A stretch of 21,678 nucleotides of DNA from DASPRG01 sp963796125 (GCA_963796125.1 CAWCKM010000036.1:1-21678); one strand, 5' to 3'; numbered from the stretch's first letter, positions 1 to 8,639 are shown. Notes: generated by a model not told the origin, from the sequence alone. Translations and numbers: made by a program.

Positions 1-2286
1 ATTCGCCGATACTGTCGACGATTACGGGACATCCCGGGGCTCGAGGTAAAGCCTCTCGCTGTAAAACGCTATTTTGTGCGGGGGTAAAACCGGAAGTCCT
101 TACCCATTTCCGGAAAGATCGCGGCCTTGAGATGTTGTCGACAGCCGAGGCAGAGAAGGAGTTTGTCTACCAGAACACCTATCAATTGAATCTTTCCCTT
201 TACAGTGCCTTAGGGGAAAGAAAGCCTTCGTCCTTTCCCACGGCCGCAACATGATGATCCTGAAGATCGTGGGATATGCAGAGCAGGTGGCCAAGTACTA
301 CAAGCTGGAAACTTCGACGCCCACATCTGGATAGCCCACCAGCGCTATCCCACCAAGGGCCGCGTGTGGCATCCAGGAGGCGCGCACCCCTTTATCGGTC
401 TTGATGAGGCTCTTGTGCACAACGGGGACTTTGCCAACTATTATTCTGTCTCCGAATACCTGAAGCAGAGGAATATCTATCCCCTGTTTCTCACTGATAC
501 GGAGGTTTCGGTCCAGGTGTTCGATCTCCTGAACAGGGTATACGGCTATCCTCTCGAATACATTATCGAAGCGCTCGCTCCGACAGCAGAGATGGATTTC
601 GATCATCTGCCGGAGGAAAAACAGCGCATCTACCGTCATATCCAGGCTGCTCACATCCATGGATCCCCCGATGGTCCGTGGTTCTTCATCATCGCCCGGA
701 ACGATGTTCAAAAGAAACAGTACCAGCTTATCGGCATCACCGATACGTCCATGCTCAGGCCTCAGGTCTTTGCCCTGCAGAAGGGCGACGTGGAGATCGG
801 GCTGATCTGCTCGGAAAAACAGGCTATTGACGCAACACTCGAAAACCTTGCAAAAGAAGACTCTCGCTTCGGCACCATAGCCGACCACTACTGGAACGCC
901 CGCGGAGGAAGTTATACTGACGGCGGCTCTTTTATCTTTACCGTCAGAGAATCTGCACCAGGAAAAATGTCTCTTACCTGCGCGGATAAATTCGGAAGAA
1001 CTGTCGATGTTCCAACAGATACGGCACCTTTTGATTTCTGCTCAGAGGTGTCCCTTGTTCCAAACCTTCATGTTAACCACATTGCTGATATTGTCAGGGG
1101 TCTTTCCGGAAACACCATAGAGGAACTCTTCACCGATCTGAAGGGTGAGATCGCTGAATGGGATTATGCAAGTCTCTCTGCGTTCCTTCATCACCTCGCT
1201 GCACTTGCCGAGACAGATACACTGAAAGGTCCGGTGATCGGGCTTCTCACGCTTTTTCTCGACCGGCGCTATCCCACCGGAAACAAGAGGCGGCGTTCTG
1301 TGCTCCAGATGCTTGCCAACACCATCAATTCCATCTTCAACGCGATCCCCGTAATCAACGATTCAGGTAGCGCATCCCCTTTCATCAGAATCGATTTCGA
1401 AAGCCGCCATGCCCTTCGCGGACCAGGAAAAAGAGAACAGGTGCTGATTTCGGATGCAGGCAGGTTTCCGCCTGAAGGTGATGATTCGTTCGCCCGTCTT
1501 ATATCAAAAGCATACGCACACGGCTGGAGGCGCTTCATCTGTTTCGGCCATCGTGGCCAGCGCTTTCTGGGTTGTGGGCTGGGCCCGGACACGAAAGGTG
1601 TGCACATCGACGCCTATGGATCAACCGGAGACTATCTGGGGTCCGGAATGGACGGTCTCGAAATGTATGTCCATGGAAATGCGCAGGATCAGCTTGGGCA
1701 GATCATGAAGTCAGGTAAACTCGTTGTGTTCGGGGATGTAGGTCAGACCTTCATGTATGGAGCAAAAGGAGGAGAGGTCTATATTCTCGGAAATGCGGCA
1801 GGTAGGCCCCTTATAAATGCCGTGGGAAAACCGAGAGTCGTAATCAACGGCACAGCGCTCGACTATCTTGCCGAGTCCTTTATGGCGGGCAATCCTTACA
1901 ACGGAGGCGGGTTCGTCATCCTGAACGGCCTGACCTTTGATAGAGACGGGCATGTGATACCCCAGGAGATACCCTATCCGGGATCCAACCTCTTTTCCCT
2001 CGCATCTGGAGGAGCGCTTTTCATCCGTGATCCCCGTAATCACATCGTGCCTGAGCAACTGAACGGCGGACAGATCTTTCCTTTCACTAATAGGGACTGG
2101 TCTTTGATACTTCCCTATCTGAAGGAGAATGAGCGCCTCTTCGGCATCACTATCGATGACCTGCTCACTGTGGACGGTGTAAAACGAAAGCCCGAAGAGG
2201 TGTATCGCACCATTGGCGCTGTAAAGCTCTCCGTCCTATCGGCAAGTACCCTTGCCATAAACGAAGAGTGGGTGGAAGCGGATTAA
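1..2286 (+). CDS. Glutamate synthase-like protein (class II amidotransferase + GXGXG), 5'-partial, frame-broken
   Basis: The product resembles the archaeal-style glutamate synthase parts in which a GltB1-type amidotransferase domain precedes a GltB3-type GXGXG beta-helix. The amidotransferase half (encoded roughly 1-950) shows IAHQRYPTKG, GGAHPF and ALVHNGDF, as in class II glutaminases that release ammonia from glutamine. The GXGXG half (about 1480-1960) shows GHRGQRFLGCGLG, GSTGDYLGSGMDG, VVFGDVGQTFMYGAKGG and VYILGNAAG repeats. The open frame from 364 to 2286 is intact (640 codons), but homologous sequence continues upstream in other frames. Frame changes lie near 80 (a G run), near 205-215 (GAAAGAAAG) and near 310 (an A run). 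The N-terminus with the catalytic Cys is outside the window. The FMN/Fe-S synthase domain (GltB2) is absent and is probably a separate gene. Whether it makes glutamate or feeds another amidotransfer reaction cannot be told. GC content looks higher than in the following genes. Confidence 0.8.
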
Positions 2287-2349
2287 GGAGCTCCGTGGCA
2301 AGTCACAGGATATAAACAAGTTTGATGATTATGAGGTAAGAAGAATTAT

Positions 2350-3870
2350 ATGAAAGAATCACTGGTAAGGGAAAATAGAATCCTTTCAGCCCTTCTCGAA
2401 GTGAGCAAGGTTTTAAATTCCTCATTCGATCTCGATAAAAACCTTTTCCGGACAATGCATGTCCTGGGAGAGTTTCTTGAGATGGAAAGAGGTTCTGTTT
2501 TCCTCCTTGACCAAAATACAAAAGAACTCCGGATCGTTGCTGCTCACGGCCTCACAAAGGACCAGATAGAAAAGGGAAAATACAAGATAGGTGAAGGCAT
2601 TGTAGGCAGGGTTTTAGAGAGGGGCTCTCCCATGATTATCCCGGATGTCGGAGAAGAACCACTGTTCCTCAATAAGACAGGATCCAGAATGAGCAGGAGC
2701 GGGATTTCCTTCCTCTGTGTTCCGATTAAGTTTAAAGGAGAATCCATAGGTGTTTTGAGCGCTGACAAGATTTTCCGGGATAAGGGCATCCTGATTGATG
2801 AAGATGTCAGGGTTTTGGAAATTGTTGCATCCATCATTGCACAGTATGTGATTCTCTGGAAGCATTACAGGGAATCAGAACAGGAACGTGAACACCTGAG
2901 ACTCGAACTGAGAGGAAAGTACAGCCTTCCGAACATCATCGGCAATTCAGACAAAATGCAGGAGGTGTTTGAGTCTGTTTACCGTGTTGCCGATTCAAAG
3001 GCAACAGTTCTTTTGTACGGAGAGAGCGGTACAGGAAAAGAATTGATAGCAAAAGCTGTTCACTATATGAGCCCGCGTTCGAAAGGACCCTTTATCAAAT
3101 TCAACTGTGCCTCCATTCCCGAGGGACTCCTGGAGTCAGAACTTTTCGGGCATGAGAAAGGGGCATTCACCGGCGCCATTGTTGCGAGAAAGGGGAGGTT
3201 TGAACTTGCAAACGGCGGTACAATACTCCTTGATGAAATTGGAGACCTGCCCATCACTCTTCAGCCAAAGATATTACGGGTGCTTCAGGAGAAAGAATTT
3301 GAGCGCGTTGGAGGAGAGAGAACAATCAAGGTCGATGTCAGACTTATTGCTGCAACGAGCAGGAACCTTGAGGAACTTGTATCAAAAGGGAAGTTCAGGG
3401 AAGATTTATATTACAGACTGAATGTGGTACCGATCTTTATGCCGGCCCTCAGAGAAAAAAAAGAGGATATCCTTCCTCTCGCGGAACACTTCCTGAATCG
3501 CTTCAATGAAGAAAACATGAAGAATGTATCAATATCGCCGAAGGCACTGAAAATACTTGCGGGATACAACTGGCCGGGCAATGTCAGGGAGCTCGAAAAT
3601 ACCGTTGAGAGACTGGTTGTAATGTCAAATGGAAACGTTATTGAACCCGTTGATCTGCCCATAAACCTGAAGGCACATTCATCGAGAGATATCCTGCACA
3701 AGGAATCTCTCAGTTCAGGGATCGAAGAAATGGAAAGATCAAGTATTCTTCATGCCCTCGAAGAGACAGGCTGGATTCAGGCAAAAGCAGCACGCATACT
3801 CGGTATTACTTCAAGGCAGATCGGTTACAAGATGAAGAAATATGCGATCATGCCGTCTCAGACTGTTTGA
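2350..3870 (+). CDS. NifA-like sigma-54-dependent transcriptional activator (GAF-AAA+-Fis HTH)
   Basis: Enhancer-binding protein of 506 aa that would remodel sigma-54 RNA polymerase by ATP hydrolysis. An N-terminal GAF domain spans about residues 10-165. The AAA+ domain carries Walker A GESGTGKE (about residue 224), the sigma-54-contacting loop GAFTGA (about 271), Walker B ILLDEIGD, FREDLYYRLNV and the WPGNVRELEN helix. The Fis-type HTH at the C-terminus reads ALEETGWIQAKAARILG, closely like NifA. The cysteine motif that makes rhizobial NifA oxygen-sensitive is missing: no Cys follows NCASIP in the AAA+ domain. It has no receiver domain, so it is not NtrC. It starts 64 bp after the glutamate-synthase-like gene. 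No nif structural genes are visible, so the regulon could be the ammonium genes downstream as well as nitrogenase. Family assignment is firm; calling it true NifA is inference. Confidence 0.88.
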   Translation: MKESLVRENRILSALLEVSKVLNSSFDLDKNLFRTMHVLGEFLEMERGSVFLLDQNTKELRIVAAHGLTKDQIEKGKYKIGEGIVGRVLERGSPMIIPDVGEEPLFLNKTGSRMSRSGISFLCVPIKFKGESIGVLSADKIFRDKGILIDEDVRVLEIVASIIAQYVILWKHYRESEQEREHLRLELRGKYSLPNIIGNSDKMQEVFESVYRVADSKATVLLYGESGTGKELIAKAVHYMSPRSKGPFIKFNCASIPEGLLESELFGHEKGAFTGAIVARKGRFELANGGTILLDEIGDLPITLQPKILRVLQEKEFERVGGERTIKVDVRLIAATSRNLEELVSKGKFREDLYYRLNVVPIFMPALREKKEDILPLAEHFLNRFNEENMKNVSISPKALKILAGYNWPGNVRELENTVERLVVMSNGNVIEPVDLPINLKAHSSRDILHKESLSSGIEEMERSSILHALEETGWIQAKAARILGITSRQIGYKMKKYAIMPSQTV

Positions 3871-3919
3871 AAAATTTCCTTTAGATAAAGGTCATCACAC
3901 CACATTTAAACATTTGCCC

Positions 3920-4276
3920 TTAGTAAATCCTTATTATCTCGTCTTCCACAATTATAAGATGTTTCTCTAATAATTTATCTTGATACTTAGCAAGAAACTT
4001 TTCCATAGCTTTCAACAAATAATTGGTTTTTGTTAGTGTTAACTTTATCAAGATGATCCCAGAAATATCATGAGAACTGAATCTGTAATAGTTCCGGAAA
4101 TCTGCATCTCTGGTAATGATCCACATCTTTCTTTTCTCAGCAATTTTATAAACCTCGCCATTCTTTATCCCGCCCATTTGCAGCTTCTTTAGATGTTCAA
4201 CCGAAAAACCTCGTTTTTCGAGGAAATCGATGAGTGCATATGGGATGTTCTCATCCAGCAGAAATTTTATGGTCAT
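3920..4276 (-). CDS. DUF5615 PIN-like protein, probable toxin of a type II TA pair
   Basis: Small protein of 118 aa with the PIN-like DUF5615 pattern: N-terminal LLDENIP, central VYKIAEKRKMWIITRDADF, then GIILIKL. The acidic residues (D and E of LLDEN, D and D of TRDADF) are those expected to bind metal in PIN-fold ribonucleases, so a VapC-like RNase role is likely but unproven. Its start codon overlaps the last four bases of the upstream DUF433 gene (4273-4276), indicating translational coupling in a two-gene operon. The region is visibly more AT-rich than the flanking genes, which suits an acquired module. It ends about 50 bp from the end of the convergent activator gene. Confidence 0.85.
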   Translation of the reverse strand: MTIKFLLDENIPYALIDFLEKRGFSVEHLKKLQMGGIKNGEVYKIAEKRKMWIITRDADFRNYYRFSSHDISGIILIKLTLTKTNYLLKAMEKFLAKYQDKLLEKHLIIVEDEIIRIY

Positions 4277-4503
4277 ACAGCATACGCCTCATACTCACAC
4301 AACTTAGACGCATATTTGACTGCTGCCTTAATATCCTCAGGAGTAAGGGAAGGGTAGTCCTGGATTATTTCTTCTACAGAGACTCCTTCAGCTATAAGTG
4401 AGACAATCAAGTACACAGGAATTCTCGTGCCCTTAATACATGGTTTGCCGTGCAATATATCAGGGTCTGAAGAAATCCGATCAAAAATCTCTTTGTCTTC
4501 CAT
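4273..4503 (-). CDS. DUF433 (VapB45-like) antitoxin
   Basis: 76-aa protein with the diagnostic DUF433 motif HGKPCIKGTRIPV (about residues 18-30), followed by the helix-turn-helix-like stretch VSVEEIIQDYPSLTPEDIKA. DUF433 proteins are paired with PIN-like DUF5615 toxins and are thought to neutralise the toxin and repress their own promoter. A strong ribosome-binding site (AAGGAGGT) lies 8 nt before ATG 4503. An extended -10 promoter and a palindrome lie about 35-70 bp upstream (separate entries). The gene overlaps the toxin by 4 bp, antitoxin first, which is the usual order. Confidence 0.87.
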   Translation of the reverse strand: MEDKEIFDRISSDPDILHGKPCIKGTRIPVYLIVSLIAEGVSVEEIIQDYPSLTPEDIKAAVKYASKLCEYEAYAV

Positions 4504-4537
4504 AAAAAATACCTCCTTTTCTGGATGGTCTATGAAG

Positions 4538-4573
4538 ATTATAGCAGATTTTCAGGGAATACCTGACTCAGGT
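4538..4573 (-). promoter_or_regulatory. Extended -10 promoter with overlapping 13-bp palindrome, upstream of TA operon
   Basis: On the minus strand TGCTATAAT (TATAAT at 4543-4538 with TG one base before it) is an extended -10 element. The -35 position, 17 bp upstream, falls inside the perfect odd palindrome ACCTGACTCAGGT (4561-4573). A palindrome covering -35 of a toxin-antitoxin operon is the expected placement of an autorepression operator. The motifs are read directly; binding is inference. Confidence 0.5.
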
Positions 4574-4706
4574 GGAGCGTAAAACAGCAATCAAAAAACT
4601 TTTATTATATGTCTAAACAACGATGACTTTATTTTAATTTCGCTGTCACTCTTCTCTCTTTATTTACTATTTACTGTGGCTTGATACCACCACACTTTTT
4701 TTTAGT

Positions 4707-5639
4707 CTACTTACACTCTCCCGTATATAAAATCGAAACGCCATTTCCATAGGCTTCACATTGATTTCCATATGTATTCATGTCGCAACCACATACCGGG
4801 CCATAATACAAAGGACAGGCATCTGGCTTTTGCATACACGTGCCGGGACCAGAACATTTCCCTTCAGGGAAAAGACAGAACCATTTCACCCCGCATTCCC
4901 AATTCTCCATACACTCTGACACAACAGTACACTCTCCCCGACTGAGTATAGAAACCCCTGCAGCAGCAGCTTCACATTCATTCCCATATGTCTTTCCATC
5001 ACAACCACAAACAGGAGCATACAACTCCGGACAGACAACAGGCTTAGTTTCACAAACACCTTTCCCATCACAATCTCCAATATTCTTCTTGCAGAATTCA
5101 TCTGCAGCACATTGTGAATTATTAGAGCAGGTTTTTTCTGAGGGTCTATGATCAAAGATAACCGAATTGCTTTTTGCTACCTTAACAATGTGGTAAGGAT
5201 TCGTTATTACATTCGTTATGACATCAAGAGGCCCCGGGGTTCTGTTTTCTTTCACAAAAACTCTTACAGCCTTTATAGGAAATACATTATAGCCAAAAAT
5301 TGCCCCGATAGAACTTATCTCTATATCCGGCCTTCCGCCGGACGCTTGGTATCCAAGGATTACAGCAACAACCATTTCTGTCCGGAAGTCAACTTTTGGT
5401 AAAGGAAGTAACGTTCGAATCCCTCCGGTATGTTTTCCCCAGAACCACGCCCATGTTTTCCAGTCCCTGATCACCATCTCAGCGCCTGAGAAATCCGGGT
5501 CATTGCCCCTGTAATAAGAATATTCACCCTTGTCGATTGTTTCGAAGGGAATCGTTTGAGACAGAGCAGCTCCCTGAGACAATACTGAAAACACTGCTAC
5601 GAAAAAAATAATTATTAATGCTTTACAAATCGTTGCCAT
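4707..5639 (-). CDS. Secreted PrcB-like domain protein with two Kazal domains (putative protease inhibitor/modulator)
   Basis: Start ATG 5639 is preferred over the in-frame ATG at 5687 because AAGGAGGT lies 8 nt before it and a clean Sec signal peptide follows (MATICKALIIIFF, then AVFSVLSQGAALSQ). The product has 310 aa. After the signal peptide, a domain of about 130 aa resembles the PrcB C-terminal family: GYQASGGRPDIEI, VFVKENRTPGPLDV, TNPYHIVKV. PrcB is known as the partner of the Treponema dentilisin protease. Then come two Cys-rich units, each a short Cys segment plus a Kazal core: CPELYAPVCGCDGKTYGNEC and CPLYYGPVCGCDMNTYGNQC. By alignment with ovomucoid Kazal domains the P1 residues would be Glu in the first and Leu in the second. 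It likely acts in periplasm or outside the cell on serine proteases; target unknown. It is monocistronic by appearance. Confidence 0.8.
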   Translation of the reverse strand: MATICKALIIIFFVAVFSVLSQGAALSQTIPFETIDKGEYSYYRGNDPDFSGAEMVIRDWKTWAWFWGKHTGGIRTLLPLPKVDFRTEMVVAVILGYQASGGRPDIEISSIGAIFGYNVFPIKAVRVFVKENRTPGPLDVITNVITNPYHIVKVAKSNSVIFDHRPSEKTCSNNSQCAADEFCKKNIGDCDGKGVCETKPVVCPELYAPVCGCDGKTYGNECEAAAAGVSILSRGECTVVSECMENWECGVKWFCLFPEGKCSGPGTCMQKPDACPLYYGPVCGCDMNTYGNQCEAYGNGVSILYTGECK

Positions 5640-5793
5640 AGCAAATACCTCCTTCCAAAAAAGATTTTCGGTAAGCAGGAATAACATGCCCTTACTTAAG
5701 AACTTCTTAGTAATTATAACCTAAAGGATTTGAAACGCAATAGGCCAAAAGCATAAGTAGTAAGCATCTCCTTACCCTTCACCTTTATCCTCC

Positions 5794-5809
5794 GCAGGCT
5801 GAAGCCTGC
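5794..5809. repeat. REP-like small hairpin
   Basis: GCAGGCT, a 2-base GA loop, then AGCCTGC make a perfect 7-bp stem. It lies in the 394-bp gap between the PrcB-Kazal and porin genes. The form (CCGCAGGCTGAAGCCTGC) is typical of interspersed extragenic palindromes. No poly-T tract follows, so it is not a classic terminator. Confidence 0.5.
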
Positions 5810-5856
5810 AGCTACATTTATCGGAGAGAGATGCTTTATGTCTTCTCTGTTGTCCT

Positions 5857-5883
5857 ACAAAATTGTTGAAGCTACAAAATTGT
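5857..5883. promoter_or_regulatory. Tandem operator-like pair ACAAAATTGT-N7-ACAAAATTGT upstream of torF-amt1
   Basis: Two identical 10-mers ACAAAATTGT (5857-5866 and 5874-5883) are separated by 7 bp. Each is an ACAA-N2-TTGT inverted repeat. The same pair with the same spacing recurs before amt2. The left copy is flanked by TCCT, giving TCCTACAAAATTGT, the mirror of the TAGGA flank seen in the amt2 copies. It lies about 150-175 bp before the porin ATG and about 50-75 bp before the TGGCATG box. The repeat is directly visible; its role as activator or repressor site is inference. Confidence 0.6.
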
Positions 5884-5929
5884 AATACTGCCTCCTAATA
5901 GAAATCCTTAAAAATCAATATCTTTCATC

Positions 5930-5945
5930 TGGCATGGTTTTAGAT
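5930..5945 (+). promoter_or_regulatory. Putative sigma-54-like promoter box upstream of torF-amt1
   Basis: TGGCATGGTTTTAGAT matches the -24 half of sigma-54 promoters (TGGCAYG). GG and the following G are separated by 10 bp, but the -12 C of the GC doublet is A. An almost identical box (TGGCATGCTTTTAG) lies in front of amt2. It is 89 bp before the porin start. Confidence 0.45.
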
Positions 5946-6033
5946 ATATAAAGAGCAGATGCATCGGATGAAATTATTAGAAAAAGGTAGCTGACATTGA
6001 AAAGAGTAGAGCATTGAATAAGAAGGAGGAGAT

Positions 6034-6801
6034 ATGAAAACTTTAAAAATTTCAATAGTAGTTTTGATGATTTTGCTGAACATGGTCTTCGCGGGCAGTA
6101 TCTTTGCAGCAGAACCCAAGGTTTCAGGCAATGCTTCAGTTGATGTGATGAGCAACTATGTATGGAGAGGTCAGAAACTAACGAATAGCTGGGTGATTCA
6201 ACCTTCGGTTGGGATTACGTATGGAAGTTTTTGCGCCAATATCTGGGCCAATTATGATTCTGATTCAAAGATTGATGAAGGTGATGGACATGGAGAATTT
6301 TCTGAAACAGACCTGACATTAAACTACAGCTTTTCAGTGGAGAAATGGAATTTCAGTGCAGGTTATATCTATTATGCTTTTACCGGAGCAAATGACACGC
6401 AGGAGGTTTACCTTTCCACATCATACAGCACATTACTGAACCCTACGCTGACCATTTACTATGACTATGATGAGGGGAATGGCGCATTCGTCATAGCTGC
6501 AATAAGTCACTCCTTTGAGGTATTCAAGGGAACCAATCTCAAGTTGGGTGCTTCTGCAAGTTATAACATCAACAATAAAGTTATGGGTTTTGATGAAGAT
6601 GGTAATGATTTCAGCAATTTCTATAATGGTGAGCTATCGGCAGGTTTGAGTATCCCTATCACAAAAGCGATCAGTATTACACCCAAAGTGGCTTATTCAT
6701 TCCCGTTGAGTGATGATGCAGAAGAGGCAATAAAAGGTGTCAGCGATGATGGGGATAAGGATATTCTTTACGGCGGCATTAACGTAACTCTCAGCTTTTA
6801 A
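6034..6801 (+). CDS. TorF family putative porin (Gcw_chp domain)
   Basis: 255-aa outer-membrane beta-barrel candidate. A Sec signal peptide (MKTLKISIVVLMILL, ending near FAAEP at about residue 28) is followed by the family hallmark SNYVWRGQKLTNSWVIQPS. Alternating aromatic beta-strand segments follow (NFSAGYIYYAF, LTIYYDYDEG, ISITPKVAYSFP). The protein ends in LYGGINVTLSF, with the C-terminal Phe typical of Bam-inserted proteins. AAGGAGGAG lies just before ATG 6034. Only 26 bp separate it from amt1 on the same strand, so porin, ammonium channel and PII are likely one transcript. This suggests, but does not show, that it passes ammonium or another small nitrogen compound through the outer membrane. 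The family is known; its substrate is not. Confidence 0.82.
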   Translation: MKTLKISIVVLMILLNMVFAGSIFAAEPKVSGNASVDVMSNYVWRGQKLTNSWVIQPSVGITYGSFCANIWANYDSDSKIDEGDGHGEFSETDLTLNYSFSVEKWNFSAGYIYYAFTGANDTQEVYLSTSYSTLLNPTLTIYYDYDEGNGAFVIAAISHSFEVFKGTNLKLGASASYNINNKVMGFDEDGNDFSNFYNGELSAGLSIPITKAISITPKVAYSFPLSDDAEEAIKGVSDDGDKDILYGGINVTLSF

Positions 6802-6827
6802 GCAGAATTTTTAAAATGGAGGCAAAC

Positions 6828-8163
6828 ATGAAAGATTGATAAGTTTATTATTACTGATTAGTTTATTCAGTTGTGCTGGGATTACTTTGCGCAGAAGAAC
6901 CGCAGGTTGGCTCTTCTGCAGAAATATCCATCACTTCAGCACCGCCAAAGATAGACACTGGGGATACAGCATGGATGATTGTTGCCACTGCATTTGTCAT
7001 GCTCATGACCCTTCCAGGCCTGGCCCTGTTTTACGGCGGTCTGGCAAAACGGAAAGATAGTCTCAATACCATGGCAATGTCCTTTGTAACATATTGCATT
7101 GTGAGTTTCCTGTGGGTCCTTTACGGATTCTCATTTACCTTTGGAACTGATATCGGAGGCATTATCGGAAGCGCTGAAAAACTGCTTCTCTCGGGTGTCG
7201 GTACCAACAGCATTAATGACCTGGCAAAGACAATCCCGGAGTATGTATATGTGGTCTATCAGATGACTTTTGCAGCAATAACAGTTGCCCTTGCCAGCGG
7301 CGCCTATATTGAGAGGATGAAATTCTCAGCATGGGTACTCTTCTCAATCCTGTGGATGACCCTTGTCTATGTGCCTGTCGCCCACTGGGTCTGGGGCGGT
7401 GGTTTCCTTGCAAAACTTGGTGCACTTGACTTTGCGGGTGGAACAGTTGTGCATGTCAATGCAGGTGTTGCTGCTCTTGTGGGTGCATTAGTTCTTGGCA
7501 AAAGACATGAAGTAGCGCTCAAGCCCAGTAATCTGACCCTCGTTGTAACCGGTGCAGGTCTTCTGTGGTTTGGATGGTTTGGATTTAATGCAGGATCAGC
7601 ATTGGCTGCAAACGGACTTGCAGGAGCAGCTTTTATCAATACGAACACAGCAGCTGCCCTCGCTGCAATATCGTGGATGTTCACTGAATGGATGCATACA
7701 AAGAAACCTACTGTTTTAGGTCTTGCTTCAGGTGCAGTTGCAGGACTTGTGGCTATAACTCCTGCTGCAGGATTTGTAAATATCAAAGGTGCGATTATTA
7801 TAGGAATCCTTGCTGGTATGATTCCCTATGTTGCGGTCGCGGGCATCAAAGCAAAACTTGGCTATGACGATTCACTTGATGCCTTTGGAATTCATGGGGT
7901 CGGCGGAATGTTAGGGGCCATTCTGACCGGTATCTTTGCAGATCCAGCGTGTTAATGAGCTTGGTAAAGGCCTTCTGTTTGGAAATCCTGGCCAGCTCTT
8001 GACCCAGTTCATAGCTGTTGGTGTAACTATGGTTTATAGTGCTACAGTTACCTTCGTTATCTTCATGCTCCTCAAGGTATTTGTTGGGCTCAGAGTCGAG
8101 GCAGAGCATGAAATTACAGGACTTGATGAAAGCCAGCACGGAGAGAGGGCATATGGTTTTTAA
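6828..8163 (+). CDS. amt: Ammonium transporter Amt (copy 1), frame-broken
   Basis: Inner-membrane ammonium channel. ATG 6828 follows GGAGGC. The frame must be repaired at three points: a missing A just after the start (about 6833), an extra base near 6871 in the signal peptide, and an extra T near 7949. With these repairs the protein is 444 aa, almost the same as amt2 (445), which argues for sequencing indels. Visible hallmarks are the signal peptide rich in Leu, DTGDTAWMIVAT, PGLALFYGGL, the first pore His in DFAGGTVVHVNAG, the twin His in DAFGIHGVGG and the C-terminal GLDESQHGERAYGF that contacts PII. It lies between the porin gene and glnK1. The longest continuous frame (to 7955) ends shortly after the second pore His, so taken literally the product would lack its last transmembrane helix and cytoplasmic tail. 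Confidence 0.88.
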
Positions 8164-8178
8164 ACAGTGAACCGTGAA

Positions 8179-8242
8179 TTGTTAAGCAGTGAATAGTGAT
8201 CAGTGAAGATTTGAATAACAACTATTCACCATTCACTAACAA
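8179..8242. repeat. Long imperfect inverted repeat between amt1 and glnK1
   Basis: TTGTTA-AGCA-GTGAATAGTGA on the left pairs with TATTCACCATTCACTAACAA on the right, with a 4-nt bulge. The stretch is built of GTGAA/GTGAT-type short direct repeats. It occupies nearly all of the amt1-glnK1 gap and is followed by eight A and the glnK1 ribosome-binding site. It may be an interspersed repeat or an RNA hairpin that tunes glnK1 expression. Confidence 0.5.
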
Positions 8243-8261
8243 CTAAAAAAAAGGAGGAATC

Positions 8262-8600
8262 ATGAAAAAGGTTGAGGCAATAATAAAACCCTTCAAACTC
8301 GATGAGGTGAAAAGCGGATTGCATTTGATCGGCGTAAACGGGATGACCGTTACAGAAGTGAAGGGCTTTGGAAGACAGAAAGGGCATGTTGAGGTTTATC
8401 GCGGAACAGAATATGAGGTAAATTTTTTACCGAAAGTGAAGATAGAGGTCGTTGTCCCTGATGCCATCATAGATAAAGTGGTGTCAACCATTATTGAGAA
8501 AGCAAGAACTGGAAATATCGGTGATGGAAAGATATTCATCTATTCCCTTGAGGACGTTATAAGAATAAGAACCGGGGAAAAAGGCGAAACAGCAATATAG
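8262..8600 (+). CDS. glnK: PII nitrogen-regulatory protein (copy 1, amt-linked, GlnK type)
   Basis: 112-aa PII trimer subunit, full family length. It has the N-terminal MKKVEAIIKPFKLDEVK, the T-loop GFGRQKGHVEVYRGTEYEV with Tyr at residue 51 (the uridylylation site), and the C-terminal signature TGNIGDGKIFIYSLEDV. RIRTGEKGE closes the ATP site. It senses 2-oxoglutarate and ATP/ADP. By family precedent it plugs Amt when nitrogen is plentiful, and its position directly after amt1 makes that the likely partner. AAGGAGG precedes ATG 8262. It may also signal to the GAF-domain activator, as GlnK does with NifA/NifL in other bacteria (inference). Confidence 0.93.
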   Translation: MKKVEAIIKPFKLDEVKSGLHLIGVNGMTVTEVKGFGRQKGHVEVYRGTEYEVNFLPKVKIEVVVPDAIIDKVVSTIIEKARTGNIGDGKIFIYSLEDVIRIRTGEKGETAI

Positions 8601-8639
8601 TTTGGCTGAATTATCTAATGAAGAATATGTATTGGTTCT

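Noticed and set aside
298..888. Minus-strand open frame of 196 codons
   Set aside because: Lies fully opposite the well-supported glutamate-synthase-like gene; its protein shows no recognisable family and is explained by codon bias of the real gene.
3878..3891. CCTTTA-GA-TAAAGG after the activator gene as a terminator
   Set aside because: Stem of six weak pairs with a 2-base loop and no T tract.
5857..5883. Classic NifA upstream activating site TGT-N10-ACA
   Set aside because: TTGT and ACAA between the two 10-mers are 7 bp apart, not 10, so the known NifA consensus is not met.
7367..7786. Minus-strand open frame of 139 codons opposite amt1
   Set aside because: Ala/Pro/Thr-rich low-complexity shadow of a membrane protein gene.
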